Source: Halobacteriovorax sp. (lineage in GTDB: Bacteria; Bdellovibrionota; Bacteriovoracia; Bacteriovoracales; Bacteriovoracaceae). From it: a stretch of 17,382 bases of DNA. The notes beneath the pieces are model-generated. The model was given only the letters and a program-made list of their open reading frames with translations. It searched no databases and had not been told where the DNA came from. Position 1 is the first letter of the stretch. Each line of letters opens with the position of its first letter. The DNA is taken from NCBI GenBank assembly GCA_002686115.1, contig NZAF01000135.1:1-17382 (forward strand), given 5' to 3'. Below, in pieces: positions 1 to 8,361 of the stretch. Both the position numbers and the translations under genes were made by a program.

Positions 1-10
1 AGTAGCCTTT

Positions 11-29
11 TGGCACCATAGTGGTGCTA
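11..29. repeat. Short inverted repeat upstream of acs
   Basis: The arms GCACCA (13-18) and TGGTGC (22-27) are perfect complements around a 3-base centre. One G-T pair and one T-A pair extend the stem. Neither strand has a T-run next to it, so it does not look like an intrinsic terminator. It could be an operator or the end of an upstream feature. The other bases in 1-163 hold only the acs promoter and leader. One plus-strand frame (2-61) is open from the edge to a TAA and could be the last 19 codons of an upstream gene, but it is too short to judge. Confidence 0.4.
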
Positions 30-114
30 TCAAAAATGACAGGCTCTTACATTCTATCTAAAGTGACACCAAAAAGACGATGATTCTTTATTCGCTCAAA
101 TCTCTAATAGACGT

Positions 115-120
115 TATAAT
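115..120 (+). promoter_or_regulatory. Candidate -10 element for acs
   Basis: A perfect TATAAT lies 44 bases before the acs start codon. The best -35 candidate, TTCGCT at 91-96 with an 18-base spacer, is poor. If this is the promoter it is likely to need an activator, which would suit the carbon-source control usual for acs genes; that is inference. The leader ends in the Shine-Dalgarno AAGGGA (152-157), six bases before the ATG. Confidence 0.4.
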
Positions 121-163
121 GTAAGAAATTTTTGAATTTAAAAATCATATAAAGGGATGTCTG

Positions 164-2056
164 ATGAAAAGAATTGAGTCTAAGTCTGATTACAATGAAT
201 TTTACAATAAGAGTATGGAGCAAACTGATGCTTATTGGGCAGAGGTAGCTGAGAGTTTTACATGGATAAAGAAATGGGACAGTGTTTTATCTGGAGGTTT
301 TGAAAACCTTGATATGAAATGGTTTGACGGTGGAAAGTTAAACATTACAGAGAACTGCATCGATAGACACTTAAAAGATAACGCTGACAAAGTAGCAATA
401 ATTTGGGAATCAAACGATCCATTTGAAGCTTCGAAAACTTATACGTATAAAGAGCTTCATGAAAATGTTTGTCGCTTTGCAAATGTTTTAAAAGATATGA
501 ATGTAAAAAAAGGTGATAGAGTTTGTTTTTACATGTCTATGGTTCCTGAACTTCTCTTTGGAGTTCTTGCAAGTGCAAGAATTGGTGCCATTCACTCTGT
601 TGTCTTCGGCGGTTTTTCTGCCAATGCACTAGCAGGTAGGATCAATGATTGTAAAGCACAGATTCTCATTACTAATGATGAAGCTCCAAGGGGAAATAAA
701 TCAATACCACTAAAGGCTATTGCTGATGAAGCACTTGAATCGTGCTCACAAGTCAATACTGTATTAATGCTAGAGAGAACTGGTAACTCAAATCTAGTTG
801 AAGGAAGGGATCATGTTTTAAATGATCTACTCTCTAAAGCTGATATAAATTGTGAAGCAGAAGAAATGGATTCGGAGTCTCCACTTTTTATCCTTTACAC
901 TTCTGGTTCAACTGGACAACCAAAAGGACTTGTTCATACGACTGGTGGATATATGTGCTGGGCAAGTGAAACATTTAAAAATGTTTTCCAAGCAAATGAT
1001 AATGATGTTTTTTGGTGTACAGCAGATATTGGCTGGATTACTGGTCATAGTTACTTGAGTTATGGACCATTATTAAATGGAGCAACACAAGTAATGTTTG
1101 AAGGTATTCCTACTTGGCCAGACGCTGGAAGATTTTGGAATATTGTTGATAAGTATAAAGTCTCTCATTTCTACACTGCACCTACTGCAATTAGAGCACT
1201 TCAAGCTTGCGACCCTAAGTTTGTTCATGATGCTGATCTTTCAAGTTTAAAAGTTCTAGGATCTGTTGGTGAGCCAATAAATGAAGAAGCATGGGAGTGG
1301 TATCATAAAGAAATTGGAAAAGAGAAATGTCCAATCGTCGATACTTGGTGGCAAACAGAAACTGGTGGAATCATGATCTCCAATCTTGCAGGCGTTACTG
1401 ATGCTGTTCCATGCCACGCCACTAAACCACTACCAGGAGTAGAGCCTGTTCTAGTTGATGGTGATAATAATATTCTTGCGGAAACTGTCTCTGAAGGGAA
1501 TTTATGTATCAATAGGCCATGGCCAGGTATGGCGAGAACAATTTATGGTGATCATGATAGATACCGTCAAACTTATTTTTCAACATTTAAAGGTCGTTAT
1601 TTTACTGGAGATGGCGCTAAGAGAAATGCGGATGGAAACTTTAGAATTACAGGTCGAGTTGATGATATCATAAACGTATCTGGTCATCGTCTTGGAACAG
1701 CTGAAGTTGAAGATGCAATTGATGAACATGATAAGATTGTAGAAGCAGCAGTTGTTGGTTACCCTCACGATATTAAAGGTCAAGGGATTATGGCCTATGT
1801 CATTAGTACTGATCCAAAGATGAGTGATGAAGAAGTAATGAAGGAATTAAATGCTATCATTACAAAGCATATTGGACCAATTGCTAAACTTGATAGACTC
1901 ATTGTCACACCAGAACTTCCAAAAACTCGTTCAGGAAAAATTATGAGACGAATTCTTAGAAAGATTGCCGCAAATGAATTTGACACACTAGGTGACACTT
2001 CAACTCTCTTAAATCCTGAAGTTGTTGAATTACTTATTGAAAAAATTAAATCATAA
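164..2056 (+). CDS. acs: Acetyl-CoA synthetase (AMP-forming)
   Basis: This enzyme activates acetate with ATP and CoA, through acetyl-AMP, to acetyl-CoA in the cytoplasm, letting the cell use or recover acetate. The 630 residues span the full family length (E. coli Acs has 652). Visible motifs are the adenylate-forming P-loop YTSGSTGQPKG (245-255), the WWQTETGG motif, the hinge region GRVDDIINVSGHR, and the C-terminal TRSGKIMRR with the catalytic lysine at residue 592. In this family that lysine is the target of reversible acetylation by Pat-like enzymes. The ATG start is supported by the Shine-Dalgarno AAGGGA six bases upstream. A TATAAT element lies upstream and a strong terminator follows directly, so the gene is probably monocistronic. 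The WWQTETGG/TRSGK signature favours acetyl-CoA over propionyl-CoA synthetase, but substrate choice cannot be proved here. Confidence 0.96.
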   Translation: MKRIESKSDYNEFYNKSMEQTDAYWAEVAESFTWIKKWDSVLSGGFENLDMKWFDGGKLNITENCIDRHLKDNADKVAIIWESNDPFEASKTYTYKELHENVCRFANVLKDMNVKKGDRVCFYMSMVPELLFGVLASARIGAIHSVVFGGFSANALAGRINDCKAQILITNDEAPRGNKSIPLKAIADEALESCSQVNTVLMLERTGNSNLVEGRDHVLNDLLSKADINCEAEEMDSESPLFILYTSGSTGQPKGLVHTTGGYMCWASETFKNVFQANDNDVFWCTADIGWITGHSYLSYGPLLNGATQVMFEGIPTWPDAGRFWNIVDKYKVSHFYTAPTAIRALQACDPKFVHDADLSSLKVLGSVGEPINEEAWEWYHKEIGKEKCPIVDTWWQTETGGIMISNLAGVTDAVPCHATKPLPGVEPVLVDGDNNILAETVSEGNLCINRPWPGMARTIYGDHDRYRQTYFSTFKGRYFTGDGAKRNADGNFRITGRVDDIINVSGHRLGTAEVEDAIDEHDKIVEAAVVGYPHDIKGQGIMAYVISTDPKMSDEEVMKELNAIITKHIGPIAKLDRLIVTPELPKTRSGKIMRRILRKIAANEFDTLGDTSTLLNPEVVELLIEKIKS

Positions 2057-2062
2057 AGCACT

Positions 2063-2090
2063 AGGCCAGGAGAAATCCTGGCCTTTTTTA
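2063..2090 (+). terminator. Intrinsic terminator of acs
   Basis: A 7-bp perfect stem, GGCCAGG (2064-2070) with CCTGGCC (2077-2083), encloses a 6-base loop and is followed directly by six T residues (2084-2089). It begins 7 bases after the acs stop codon. This is a textbook Rho-independent terminator on the plus strand and separates acs from the next gene. Confidence 0.92.
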
Positions 2091-2133
2091 ATTATCAAAT
2101 GACTTGTCGAGGCAAGTGTCGTATAAAACTCAA

Positions 2134-2589
2134 ATGACTAAAGTACTTCTTCTCTTTTTTATGACGATAAGCGTATCTGCTCAGTCTCGCTTTATCGAGC
2201 TGACGATATCACCTTGGATTTCAGAATGTGAAATCCTCAATCAAAACTGTCAGCCAGCAAGAGCCTACGGTGAAAAAATTGTTGTAAGAACAGAGATTTT
2301 AGAAACATTTGAGCCTGGTAGCGCTCAAGTTTCGAGAACACCTTTTGCAAATTCAACTCAGTCAATAAGTGGGCTTATTAAAAACTTTAGTATTTTTCCT
2401 CATCCATCAAGTCCCTACCCGCCTTATGTGCAATTTCAAGTTACTTTAAAAAAGCCTATGTACCTCATGTGTAGTCACTCTATAAGTGTCCGAAATCTTG
2501 AAGAGGTACCTCCTATTATCTGCTCCTCTACTTATAATAATGACAGATTAGGTCTAACGATTACTTTTGGTAAGCTTCAAGAATTATAA
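2134..2589 (+). CDS. Small secreted four-cysteine protein, function unknown
   Basis: I do not recognise a family. The 151-residue product starts with a clear signal peptide: a lysine at position 3, a hydrophobic core, then SVSA before QS, with likely cleavage after residue 16. The mature part is about 135 residues and beta-prone. It has four cysteines, two near its start in SECEILNQNC and two near its end in YLMCSHS and PIICSST. This suggests two disulfide bonds and a periplasmic or exported location. I chose the ATG at 2134 because translation from it begins directly with the signal peptide. A TTG at 2104 is in frame but would add ten residues ahead of it. No good Shine-Dalgarno is visible for either start. 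The acs terminator lies 44 bases upstream, so a promoter must overlap that region. Confidence 0.7.
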   Translation: MTKVLLLFFMTISVSAQSRFIELTISPWISECEILNQNCQPARAYGEKIVVRTEILETFEPGSAQVSRTPFANSTQSISGLIKNFSIFPHPSSPYPPYVQFQVTLKKPMYLMCSHSISVRNLEEVPPIICSSTYNNDRLGLTITFGKLQEL

Positions 2590-2640
2590 CGATAAGAAAT
2601 ATCTAGAACTTTTTTGATTTACAAATGATAATGTCATGAC

Positions 2641-3948
2641 ATGAAAAAAATAATTTATTGGTTTAGAAGAGATCTTAGACTTGAAGATAACCATGGGCTT
2701 TTTAAGGCCCTTAATTCTGGCTTTGAAGTCATTCCTATATTCATTTTTGATAAAGAAATACTTGGCTATTTTGATGATCCCAATGACCCAAGAGTCACTT
2801 TTATTCATGAAAGACTCACTCTTATCAATGAAAGTCTAAAAGAATATGGATCATGTCTTGAAACATATTACGACAATGTTCTTGATGCTTACAAAGAAAT
2901 AATCTCAAAGCATAAAAACATTGAAGCAGTCTATACTAATAAAGACTATGAACCTCGAACAAGGCTAAGAGACGAAAAGGTTAAGGACTTACTCTTTTCT
3001 CATGAAATTGGTTTTGAGTCTTTTAAGGACCATGTTATTTTTGAAGAAAAAGAAATCGTCAAAGCTGATGGGAAGCCCTACACCGTCTATACTCCCTATA
3101 AGAGAAGGTGGCTTGAAAACCTGAAAGAAAGTAACTATGAAGCCTTTAAATCAGAAAAGCATCTCGACAAATTATTTAAGATGAAGAATAAGAAAATCAT
3201 TTCTTTAAAGGAAATGGGCTATCAAGAGTCGACAATAAAGATTCCAAAAGCGGAGATAAAGAAAGGGAAACTTAAAGATTACGATAAAAAGCGTGATTTT
3301 CCCTCTGTTGATGGGACAAGCTTACAAGGAATTCATCTACGTTTTGGAACGATTTCCATAAGAAAGTATGTTCGTGAAGCAATGAAAATAAACGACACTT
3401 GGTTAAGTGAGTTAATCTGGAGAGACTTCTTTTCTCAAATTCTATTCAACTTTCCACATGTCGCGACTAAAGAGTTCAAAGAGAAGTACTCTGCAATACC
3501 TTGGAGAGATAAGAAAGAATGCTCTAAAGAATTTGAAGCTTGGAAAGAAGGAAAGACCGGATATCCAATGGTTGATGCAGGAATGAGAGAATTAAACGCG
3601 ACTGGTCACATGCACAATCGTGTCCGTATGGTTACGGCATCTTTTTTAATAAAACATTTGTTAATAGACTGGAGACTAGGAGAGAGATACTTCGCTAAGA
3701 AACTTCTCGATTATGATCTCGCTTCAAATAATGGAAATTGGCAATGGGCAGCAGGTTGTGGGTGTGACGCAGCTCCCTACTTCAGAGTCTTTAATCCTAC
3801 AAGTCAAATGGACAAGTTTGACAAGAATAGAGAGTACATTAAGAAGTGGATTCCTGAGTTTGAAACAGATGATTATCCAGAGCCTATCGTTGAACATAAA
3901 TTCGCTCGAGAAAGAGTTCTTAAATTATTCAAAGACCATTTAAAATAA
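2641..3948 (+). CDS. phr: Deoxyribodipyrimidine (CPD) photolyase, class I
   Basis: The enzyme uses blue light and reduced FAD to split cyclobutane pyrimidine dimers in DNA. The 435-residue protein has the N-terminal antenna domain (opening KKIIYWFRRDLRLEDN) and the C-terminal FAD domain with GKTGYPMVDAGMREL, GHMHNRVRM and NNGNWQWAAG. W367 and W369 match E. coli W382 (electron-transfer chain) and W384 (dimer contact). W344 in LLIDWRLGERYF matches W359, with the same 23-residue spacing. The third chain member is probably W288, in a loop three residues longer than in the cyanobacterial enzyme. MHNR rather than the HHLAR motif of (6-4) photolyases points to CPD repair. The loop after WQW reads AAGCGCDAAPYFR, with two cysteines where E. 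coli has Ser/Thr. The start is set by the conserved N-terminus, although no Shine-Dalgarno is evident. It is probably cotranscribed with the next gene, 14 bases downstream. Confidence 0.95.
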   Translation: MKKIIYWFRRDLRLEDNHGLFKALNSGFEVIPIFIFDKEILGYFDDPNDPRVTFIHERLTLINESLKEYGSCLETYYDNVLDAYKEIISKHKNIEAVYTNKDYEPRTRLRDEKVKDLLFSHEIGFESFKDHVIFEEKEIVKADGKPYTVYTPYKRRWLENLKESNYEAFKSEKHLDKLFKMKNKKIISLKEMGYQESTIKIPKAEIKKGKLKDYDKKRDFPSVDGTSLQGIHLRFGTISIRKYVREAMKINDTWLSELIWRDFFSQILFNFPHVATKEFKEKYSAIPWRDKKECSKEFEAWKEGKTGYPMVDAGMRELNATGHMHNRVRMVTASFLIKHLLIDWRLGERYFAKKLLDYDLASNNGNWQWAAGCGCDAAPYFRVFNPTSQMDKFDKNREYIKKWIPEFETDDYPEPIVEHKFARERVLKLFKDHLK

Positions 3949-3962
3949 TGTAGTATTTCCAC

Positions 3963-4649
3963 ATGAATAATGTGGTTGTAAAAAATATTGCTTTTTTTGT
4001 CGCTGGGATGATTCTCAGGTTATTAAGGTTTTCATGTCGAAAGGTATTTGTAGGGTTAGAAAACTTTGAAGAAGGAAAGAAGCTTTCTGCAAATGGTAAA
4101 GTCGCTATGGCGACTTGGCATCAAAACCTCTTTGGTGGGACACTTTGCTTAAGAGAAAAAATCATTTCGATGACAAGTCTTTCAAAAGATGGTGAAGTCG
4201 CAGCAAAGGTTTCATCATGGATTGGAAATGTTTACGCAACCAGAGGTAGCTCTTCTCGTGGCGGAAGATCTGCGATGGAAGAGATGATTAATATCATCAA
4301 GAAAAAACCTTATCATGCTGCCCTAACAATTGATGGACCAAGAGGCCCAAGCTATGTCCCCAAACGAGGAATTTTTAAAGTTGCTCATGATTGCCAAATG
4401 CCTATCATTCCCTATTTTGTCATTTCATCAAAAACAAAAGTCCTAAGAAAGAGCTGGGATAAAATGAGACTTGGATTACCATTTGCGACTTTTTACATCA
4501 GGTATGGAAAACCTATCTTTATTAAATCTCTATCTCCTAATGATCTTGAAAGCTATTCCGAGCAACTTACTCAAGCTCTTCACCAACTTGAGAAAGACCA
4601 CTTTAAAGAATACCCGCAACATGAAGATATGATTCGCGCTCAGGAGTAG
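3963..4649 (+). CDS. DUF374-type lysophospholipid acyltransferase family protein
   Basis: This is a probable membrane-associated acyltransferase of the LPLAT superfamily, DUF374 branch, acting on a lipid or lipid A-like acceptor at the inner membrane; the exact substrate is unknown. The 228 residues carry an N-terminal hydrophobic helix (about 8-22). The family signature follows: TWHQN with a likely catalytic histidine at 53, SKDGEVAAK, the glycine/serine-rich RGSSSRGG, then IDGPRGPSY with aspartate 124 (DGPRGP is diagnostic of this branch), and MPIIPYFV. The length is normal for the family. There is no clear Shine-Dalgarno, and only 14 bases separate it from phr, so it is likely to be read as the second gene of that unit. 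In other bacteria these proteins are often placed near lipid A or Kdo genes; no such genes are visible here. Confidence 0.85.
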   Translation: MNNVVVKNIAFFVAGMILRLLRFSCRKVFVGLENFEEGKKLSANGKVAMATWHQNLFGGTLCLREKIISMTSLSKDGEVAAKVSSWIGNVYATRGSSSRGGRSAMEEMINIIKKKPYHAALTIDGPRGPSYVPKRGIFKVAHDCQMPIIPYFVISSKTKVLRKSWDKMRLGLPFATFYIRYGKPIFIKSLSPNDLESYSEQLTQALHQLEKDHFKEYPQHEDMIRAQE

Positions 4650-4747
4650 TCCCCTCGGGAAACATTCTCCACTATGATAAAAATCACTTATTTTTATTTT
4701 AAAAAATGACGAAAAATAGATACTCACTTATGACCTAAGGTATTGGA

Positions 4748-5923
4748 ATGAAGATATTTTTCATCATTATTTGTTCATTGTCTTTACATACTCTTGCAAA
4801 AGATTTTCACATCTATCTCGATGCAGACTTAAGTAATAATGTTGAATCAGGGGAATCCATAAGAAATGGTATGCAAATGGCCATAGATCATTATTTCAAA
4901 AATAAAAAGGAAAATGAATTCACAGTTACCATTAAGTCTCTTGATCATAGAGGCAATACGAGAAGAAGTTTAAAGAATTTCAAACTCGCTTTAGACGATC
5001 CTAAAATGATTGCTGTATTTGGTGGACTTCACTCTCCTCCTCTTATAACAAATAAAGGGTTTATAAATGATAACCAGATTCCAACTCTCGTAACGTGGGC
5101 AGCCGGTGGACCAATCACAAGAACAACGAAAAAGAAAAATTGGATATTCAGACTTTCTGTTGATGATAGTCAAGCAGGGAGACTAATCTCTCAAACAGCA
5201 GTCAATGAAGGCTGCCAAAAGCCCCACCTAGTCTTAGAAAATACACCATGGGGAAAATCGAACGAAAATAATATGCGACGTTCATTGCAAGATTTAAATA
5301 TCAAGAATTATGAGATTAGTCTTTTTGATTGGGCAGTCTCAAAATCTTCTGCGTCAGATATTGCTAATAAAATTAAAACAGTAAAGAGTAGCTGTATCTT
5401 TTTTGTTGGAAATGCAAAAGATGCAAGCGTGATTTTCAAGTCATTAGGAGAATCAAACATCTCGATTCCAATCTATTCTCACTGGGGCATCACAAGTTCA
5501 GACAGCATAGAAATGGCAAATCTTATTAAAGAAAATAATCTTAACGTTAAATTAATTCAGACAAATTTTAGTTTCATTCAAAAAAATCTTAATCAATTTC
5601 AAAAAGATATTCTCGAAAGCATTTTAAAAAGACACTCCTTAAGTTCTCCCTCTAAGATACAACCTATGACAGGATGGGTTCATGGTTTTGATCTCATGAC
5701 AATACTTCTTAATACAATAGAACAATTAGAACACGATAAAGAGATAAAGATCTTGAGGTCTGATCTTCGAAATAAACTTGAAAATTTAAACAAACCGATT
5801 AAAGGACTTGTTAAAGAATATAGAAGACCATTTTCAGGTGATAATTCAAAAAATGCGCACGAGGCGCTCAATATAAATGACTATGTTATGAGATCATATA
5901 AAAGTGATGGAAGCTTACATTGA
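4748..5923 (+). CDS. Periplasmic LivK-like substrate-binding protein, probable sensor partner
   Basis: The product is a type I periplasmic binding protein of the branched-chain amino acid/receptor ligand-binding family. It starts with a signal peptide (hydrophobic residues 3-13, likely cleavage after TLA at residue 17). The fold shows in VESGESIRNGMQMAID, MIAVFGGLHSPP, IPTLVTWAAGG, FRLSVDDSQAGRLI, and a WGKS segment typical of the first lobe. The 391 residues are usual for LivK-type proteins. The start is backed by the Shine-Dalgarno AAGGT six bases before the ATG. Its last codon and stop overlap the TTG start of the hybrid kinase, so the two are translated together. No permease or ATPase gene is nearby, so a signalling role is more likely than transport: it would bind a ligand and present it to the kinase. 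The ligand is unknown; amino acids or small amides are typical for the family. Confidence 0.85.
   Translation: MKIFFIIICSLSLHTLAKDFHIYLDADLSNNVESGESIRNGMQMAIDHYFKNKKENEFTVTIKSLDHRGNTRRSLKNFKLALDDPKMIAVFGGLHSPPLITNKGFINDNQIPTLVTWAAGGPITRTTKKKNWIFRLSVDDSQAGRLISQTAVNEGCQKPHLVLENTPWGKSNENNMRRSLQDLNIKNYEISLFDWAVSKSSASDIANKIKTVKSSCIFFVGNAKDASVIFKSLGESNISIPIYSHWGITSSDSIEMANLIKENNLNVKLIQTNFSFIQKNLNQFQKDILESILKRHSLSSPSKIQPMTGWVHGFDLMTILLNTIEQLEHDKEIKILRSDLRNKLENLNKPIKGLVKEYRRPFSGDNSKNAHEALNINDYVMRSYKSDGSLH
5909..5913 (+). promoter_or_regulatory. Ribosome binding site deciding the TTG start of the hybrid kinase
   Basis: GGAAG lies six bases before the TTG at 5920, inside the last codons of the binding-protein gene. 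It supports the TTG start, whose last two bases are shared with the TGA stop of the upstream gene (TTGA overlap). Confidence 0.65.
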
Positions 5924-8325
5924 AAACCGATAAAAGTATTCGCTCAGAATACAAAAAATTTATAACAACGACTTTTGGAGTAATTCTACTAATTCTCTTT
6001 ACCTCTATATCAATCATTATATCTTATCAAGTCAGCGACCAAAAACGAAGAGAGCTAAATTCGATATTAGAAACCAAAGCAAATGCTATAAATTTAAAAT
6101 TAACAAATATCATTTCAACTCTAAACGATCATGCATCAAGACCTAATATCATTAATAGCGTTATGCAATTTAATAAAAGTAATAAGAGTACGCGAAATTA
6201 TTTTGAAGAAGTTTCCATCCTTGGCTTTAAAGGAACGTTTTCAATCTTATCTTTTGATGAAGAATATTTATTTGGTAGCAATACTTACAACTCGGATATC
6301 TTTAAGAAAATAATGGACAAGGACCTTCCCTTCTCAATTGAATTAATCTCTAGTGAAGGGGCGTTTCGATTTATGACACCCATTATATATCAAAACCAAG
6401 TTGAAGGTGTGCTAATTTTTGCTACACTCATTAAACCTTCGCAAATCTTCTTAAGTACTAATAGCTCTTGGTACGATTTCAGTATTTATCAAGACAAGAC
6501 TAACCTTAAAACAGAAGACTCAAAAAAACTAGAAACAAATAACAAATTAGAAAAGCCAATAACAAATGGTATTACTCTAACACTTAATTTTAATAATTCA
6601 TTCTATCAAAATAGGATCATTAAACTTCTCATTACAATTTTCTCTATTATTGCCATTGTGATTCTCATATTAAGTTATTTCTTTTATTCAAAGGGGATTG
6701 CAAAGCTTGTAGACCCGTACGAAAAAAATATAAAAATACAAAACGAATTATATAATTCACTTAATTTAAATGAGACAATCCTTAACAGTATCACTCACCT
6801 CATTATCGCAACTGACAATGAAGGGACTATCATCACTTTTAATAAGGCCGCTGAAAGAGAGCTTGGATACAGTTCAGACTTTGTTGTCAATAAGCACTCT
6901 CCTGCTCTATGGCATGACCCTAATGAAGTTGTACAAAAAGCAAAGGAACTAAGTAGCTATTACCAAACCAATATTGAACCCGGTTTTGACGTCTTTGTTT
7001 ATGAGGCTGAATATATAAAACCGATGTCTGTTTCAGAATGGACATTTAAGAGAAAAGATAACTCTACTTTTGATGGGAAGCTTATTGCTACAGCCCTAAG
7101 AGACCAGAACAATCAGACTATTGGCTATCTTGGAGTGATCGAAAATATAACTCTTATAAAGCAAGCAAAAGAAGATCTTATTAGATCAAATCAGATGAAA
7201 TCAGAATTTCTAGCAAATATGTCTCATGAGATAAGGACTCCTATGAATGGTGTTCTTGGAATGGTTGAACTCTTAGAGCGAACACCATTAAATGAAGAAC
7301 AAAAAGATCATCTTCAAACAATGAAAAGTAGTGGCGAACACCTCTTAACAATCATAAATGATATTTTAGATATATCTAAAATTGATGCTGGTAAATTAGA
7401 ACTTGAGAGTATGCACTTTAATCTTACTAGATCGATTACAGAAACTATTGAATTGATGAAAGGTAAAGCAAAGGAAAAGAACCTTGAGCTTAAGTTTCTA
7501 AGCCATATTAAGCCTGAGTCTCTATGGATAAAAAGTGACCAAACAAGACTTAAGCAAATCTTACTTAATCTCTTATCAAATGCCATTAAATTTACAAATA
7601 AAGGAAGTGTCACCGTCACAATAGAAAATCTTGATCTTGAGGGAGACCATTTAAAAGTCACACTAATCGTCACAGATACAGGGATTGGACTTTCTTCTGA
7701 TAACATTAAAAATCTCTTTGAAAAGTTCACTCAAGCAGATAAGTCTATCACTCGAGTTTATGGAGGTACTGGTCTAGGACTTTCAATTACTCACAGTCTT
7801 GTAAAAATGTTAAATGGAGAAATTAAAGTTGAGAGTAAAGAAGGTGAAGGCACAAGCTTCATTATAGACTTTAACTTTCTTAAAGGCGACCCTCATGATG
7901 AATATGAGAGTATCATTATTCATCAAGAAGAAGATGGATTCGCATCACGATATAATTTACAGATACTCCTTGTTGAAGATAATCTTATCAATCAAAAATT
8001 TGCCATTAAAGCACTTGAAAAACTAGGCTATGACCCAGATATAGCATCAAATGGTAAGGAAGCCGTTGAAAAGGTTAAGGCCTCTAACTATGATCTGATT
8101 TTTATGGATCTACAAATGCCAATCATGGATGGAATAACGGCCACAAAAGAAATTACAAAACTTAAACTTAAGCAAAGCCCTACTATTGTGGCCATGACTG
8201 CTAATGCATTTAAGGATGATAAAGACAAATCTCTTGAGGCCGGAATGAGTGCATTTCTTACTAAACCTGTTTCGATAAAAAAAATTAAAGACACTATTGT
8301 TACCATAAAAAAAAGGAGTGCCTAA
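5920..8325 (+). CDS. Membrane-bound hybrid sensor histidine kinase (periplasmic sensor-PAS-HisKA-HATPase-REC)
   Basis: An 801-residue inner-membrane sensor. A first membrane helix (about 15-36) and a second (about 234-257) bracket a periplasmic domain of some 195 residues, which looks like the Cache/double-PAS class. No clear HAMP follows. A PAS domain spans about 283-410 (NSITHLIIATDNEGTIITFN). HisKA has the phospho-acceptor His436 in MSHEIRTPMNG. The ATPase domain has the N-box Asn554, Asp586 in DTGIG, and GGTGLG at 615-620. The C-terminal receiver has the acidic pair E686/D687, phospho-acceptor Asp730 in FMDLQMP, and Lys782. All catalytic residues are present. There is no HPt domain and no response regulator nearby, so the phosphorelay must continue elsewhere. 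The TTG start overlaps the stop of the binding-protein gene, which points to that protein as its ligand receptor. The stop codon sits in the loop of a terminator hairpin. Confidence 0.93.
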   Translation: MKTDKSIRSEYKKFITTTFGVILLILFTSISIIISYQVSDQKRRELNSILETKANAINLKLTNIISTLNDHASRPNIINSVMQFNKSNKSTRNYFEEVSILGFKGTFSILSFDEEYLFGSNTYNSDIFKKIMDKDLPFSIELISSEGAFRFMTPIIYQNQVEGVLIFATLIKPSQIFLSTNSSWYDFSIYQDKTNLKTEDSKKLETNNKLEKPITNGITLTLNFNNSFYQNRIIKLLITIFSIIAIVILILSYFFYSKGIAKLVDPYEKNIKIQNELYNSLNLNETILNSITHLIIATDNEGTIITFNKAAERELGYSSDFVVNKHSPALWHDPNEVVQKAKELSSYYQTNIEPGFDVFVYEAEYIKPMSVSEWTFKRKDNSTFDGKLIATALRDQNNQTIGYLGVIENITLIKQAKEDLIRSNQMKSEFLANMSHEIRTPMNGVLGMVELLERTPLNEEQKDHLQTMKSSGEHLLTIINDILDISKIDAGKLELESMHFNLTRSITETIELMKGKAKEKNLELKFLSHIKPESLWIKSDQTRLKQILLNLLSNAIKFTNKGSVTVTIENLDLEGDHLKVTLIVTDTGIGLSSDNIKNLFEKFTQADKSITRVYGGTGLGLSITHSLVKMLNGEIKVESKEGEGTSFIIDFNFLKGDPHDEYESIIIHQEEDGFASRYNLQILLVEDNLINQKFAIKALEKLGYDPDIASNGKEAVEKVKASNYDLIFMDLQMPIMDGITATKEITKLKLKQSPTIVAMTANAFKDDKDKSLEAGMSAFLTKPVSIKKIKDTIVTIKKRSA

Positions 8326-8332
8326 GCACTCC
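8307..8332 (-). terminator. Intrinsic terminator of metK, shared with the convergent kinase gene
   Basis: GGAGTGC (8315-8321) and GCACTCC (8326-8332) form a perfect 7-bp stem with a 4-base loop. On the minus strand it is followed directly by eight T residues (the A-run at 8307-8314), which makes it a strong Rho-independent terminator about 30 bases past the metK stop. On the plus strand the hairpin is followed only by a mixed CT/AT-rich stretch, so it would end the kinase transcript less well. The kinase TAA (8323-8325) lies in the loop. Confidence 0.88.
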
Positions 8333-8361
8333 CTCTATATTCTTTAATTTCATTAATCTAT

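Noticed and set aside
11..29. Stem GCACCA/TGGTGC at the left edge as a terminator of an upstream gene
   Set aside because: No T-run follows on either strand and the loop is only three bases. Kept as an inverted repeat only.
157..177. Short open frame ATG TCT GAT ... TGA overlapping the acs start as a regulatory leader peptide
   Set aside because: Six codons only, and its ATG lies at the edge of the acs Shine-Dalgarno with no binding site of its own. Chance is the simplest explanation.
1303..2061. Minus-strand open frames opposite acs
   Set aside because: No ribosome binding sites or recognisable products. They overlap a strongly conserved gene and are antisense shadows.
7314..7730. 138-codon minus-strand frame opposite the kinase ATPase region
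   Set aside because: It lies wholly across conserved HisKA/HATPase codons, its product looks like an arbitrary translation, and no start signal is seen.
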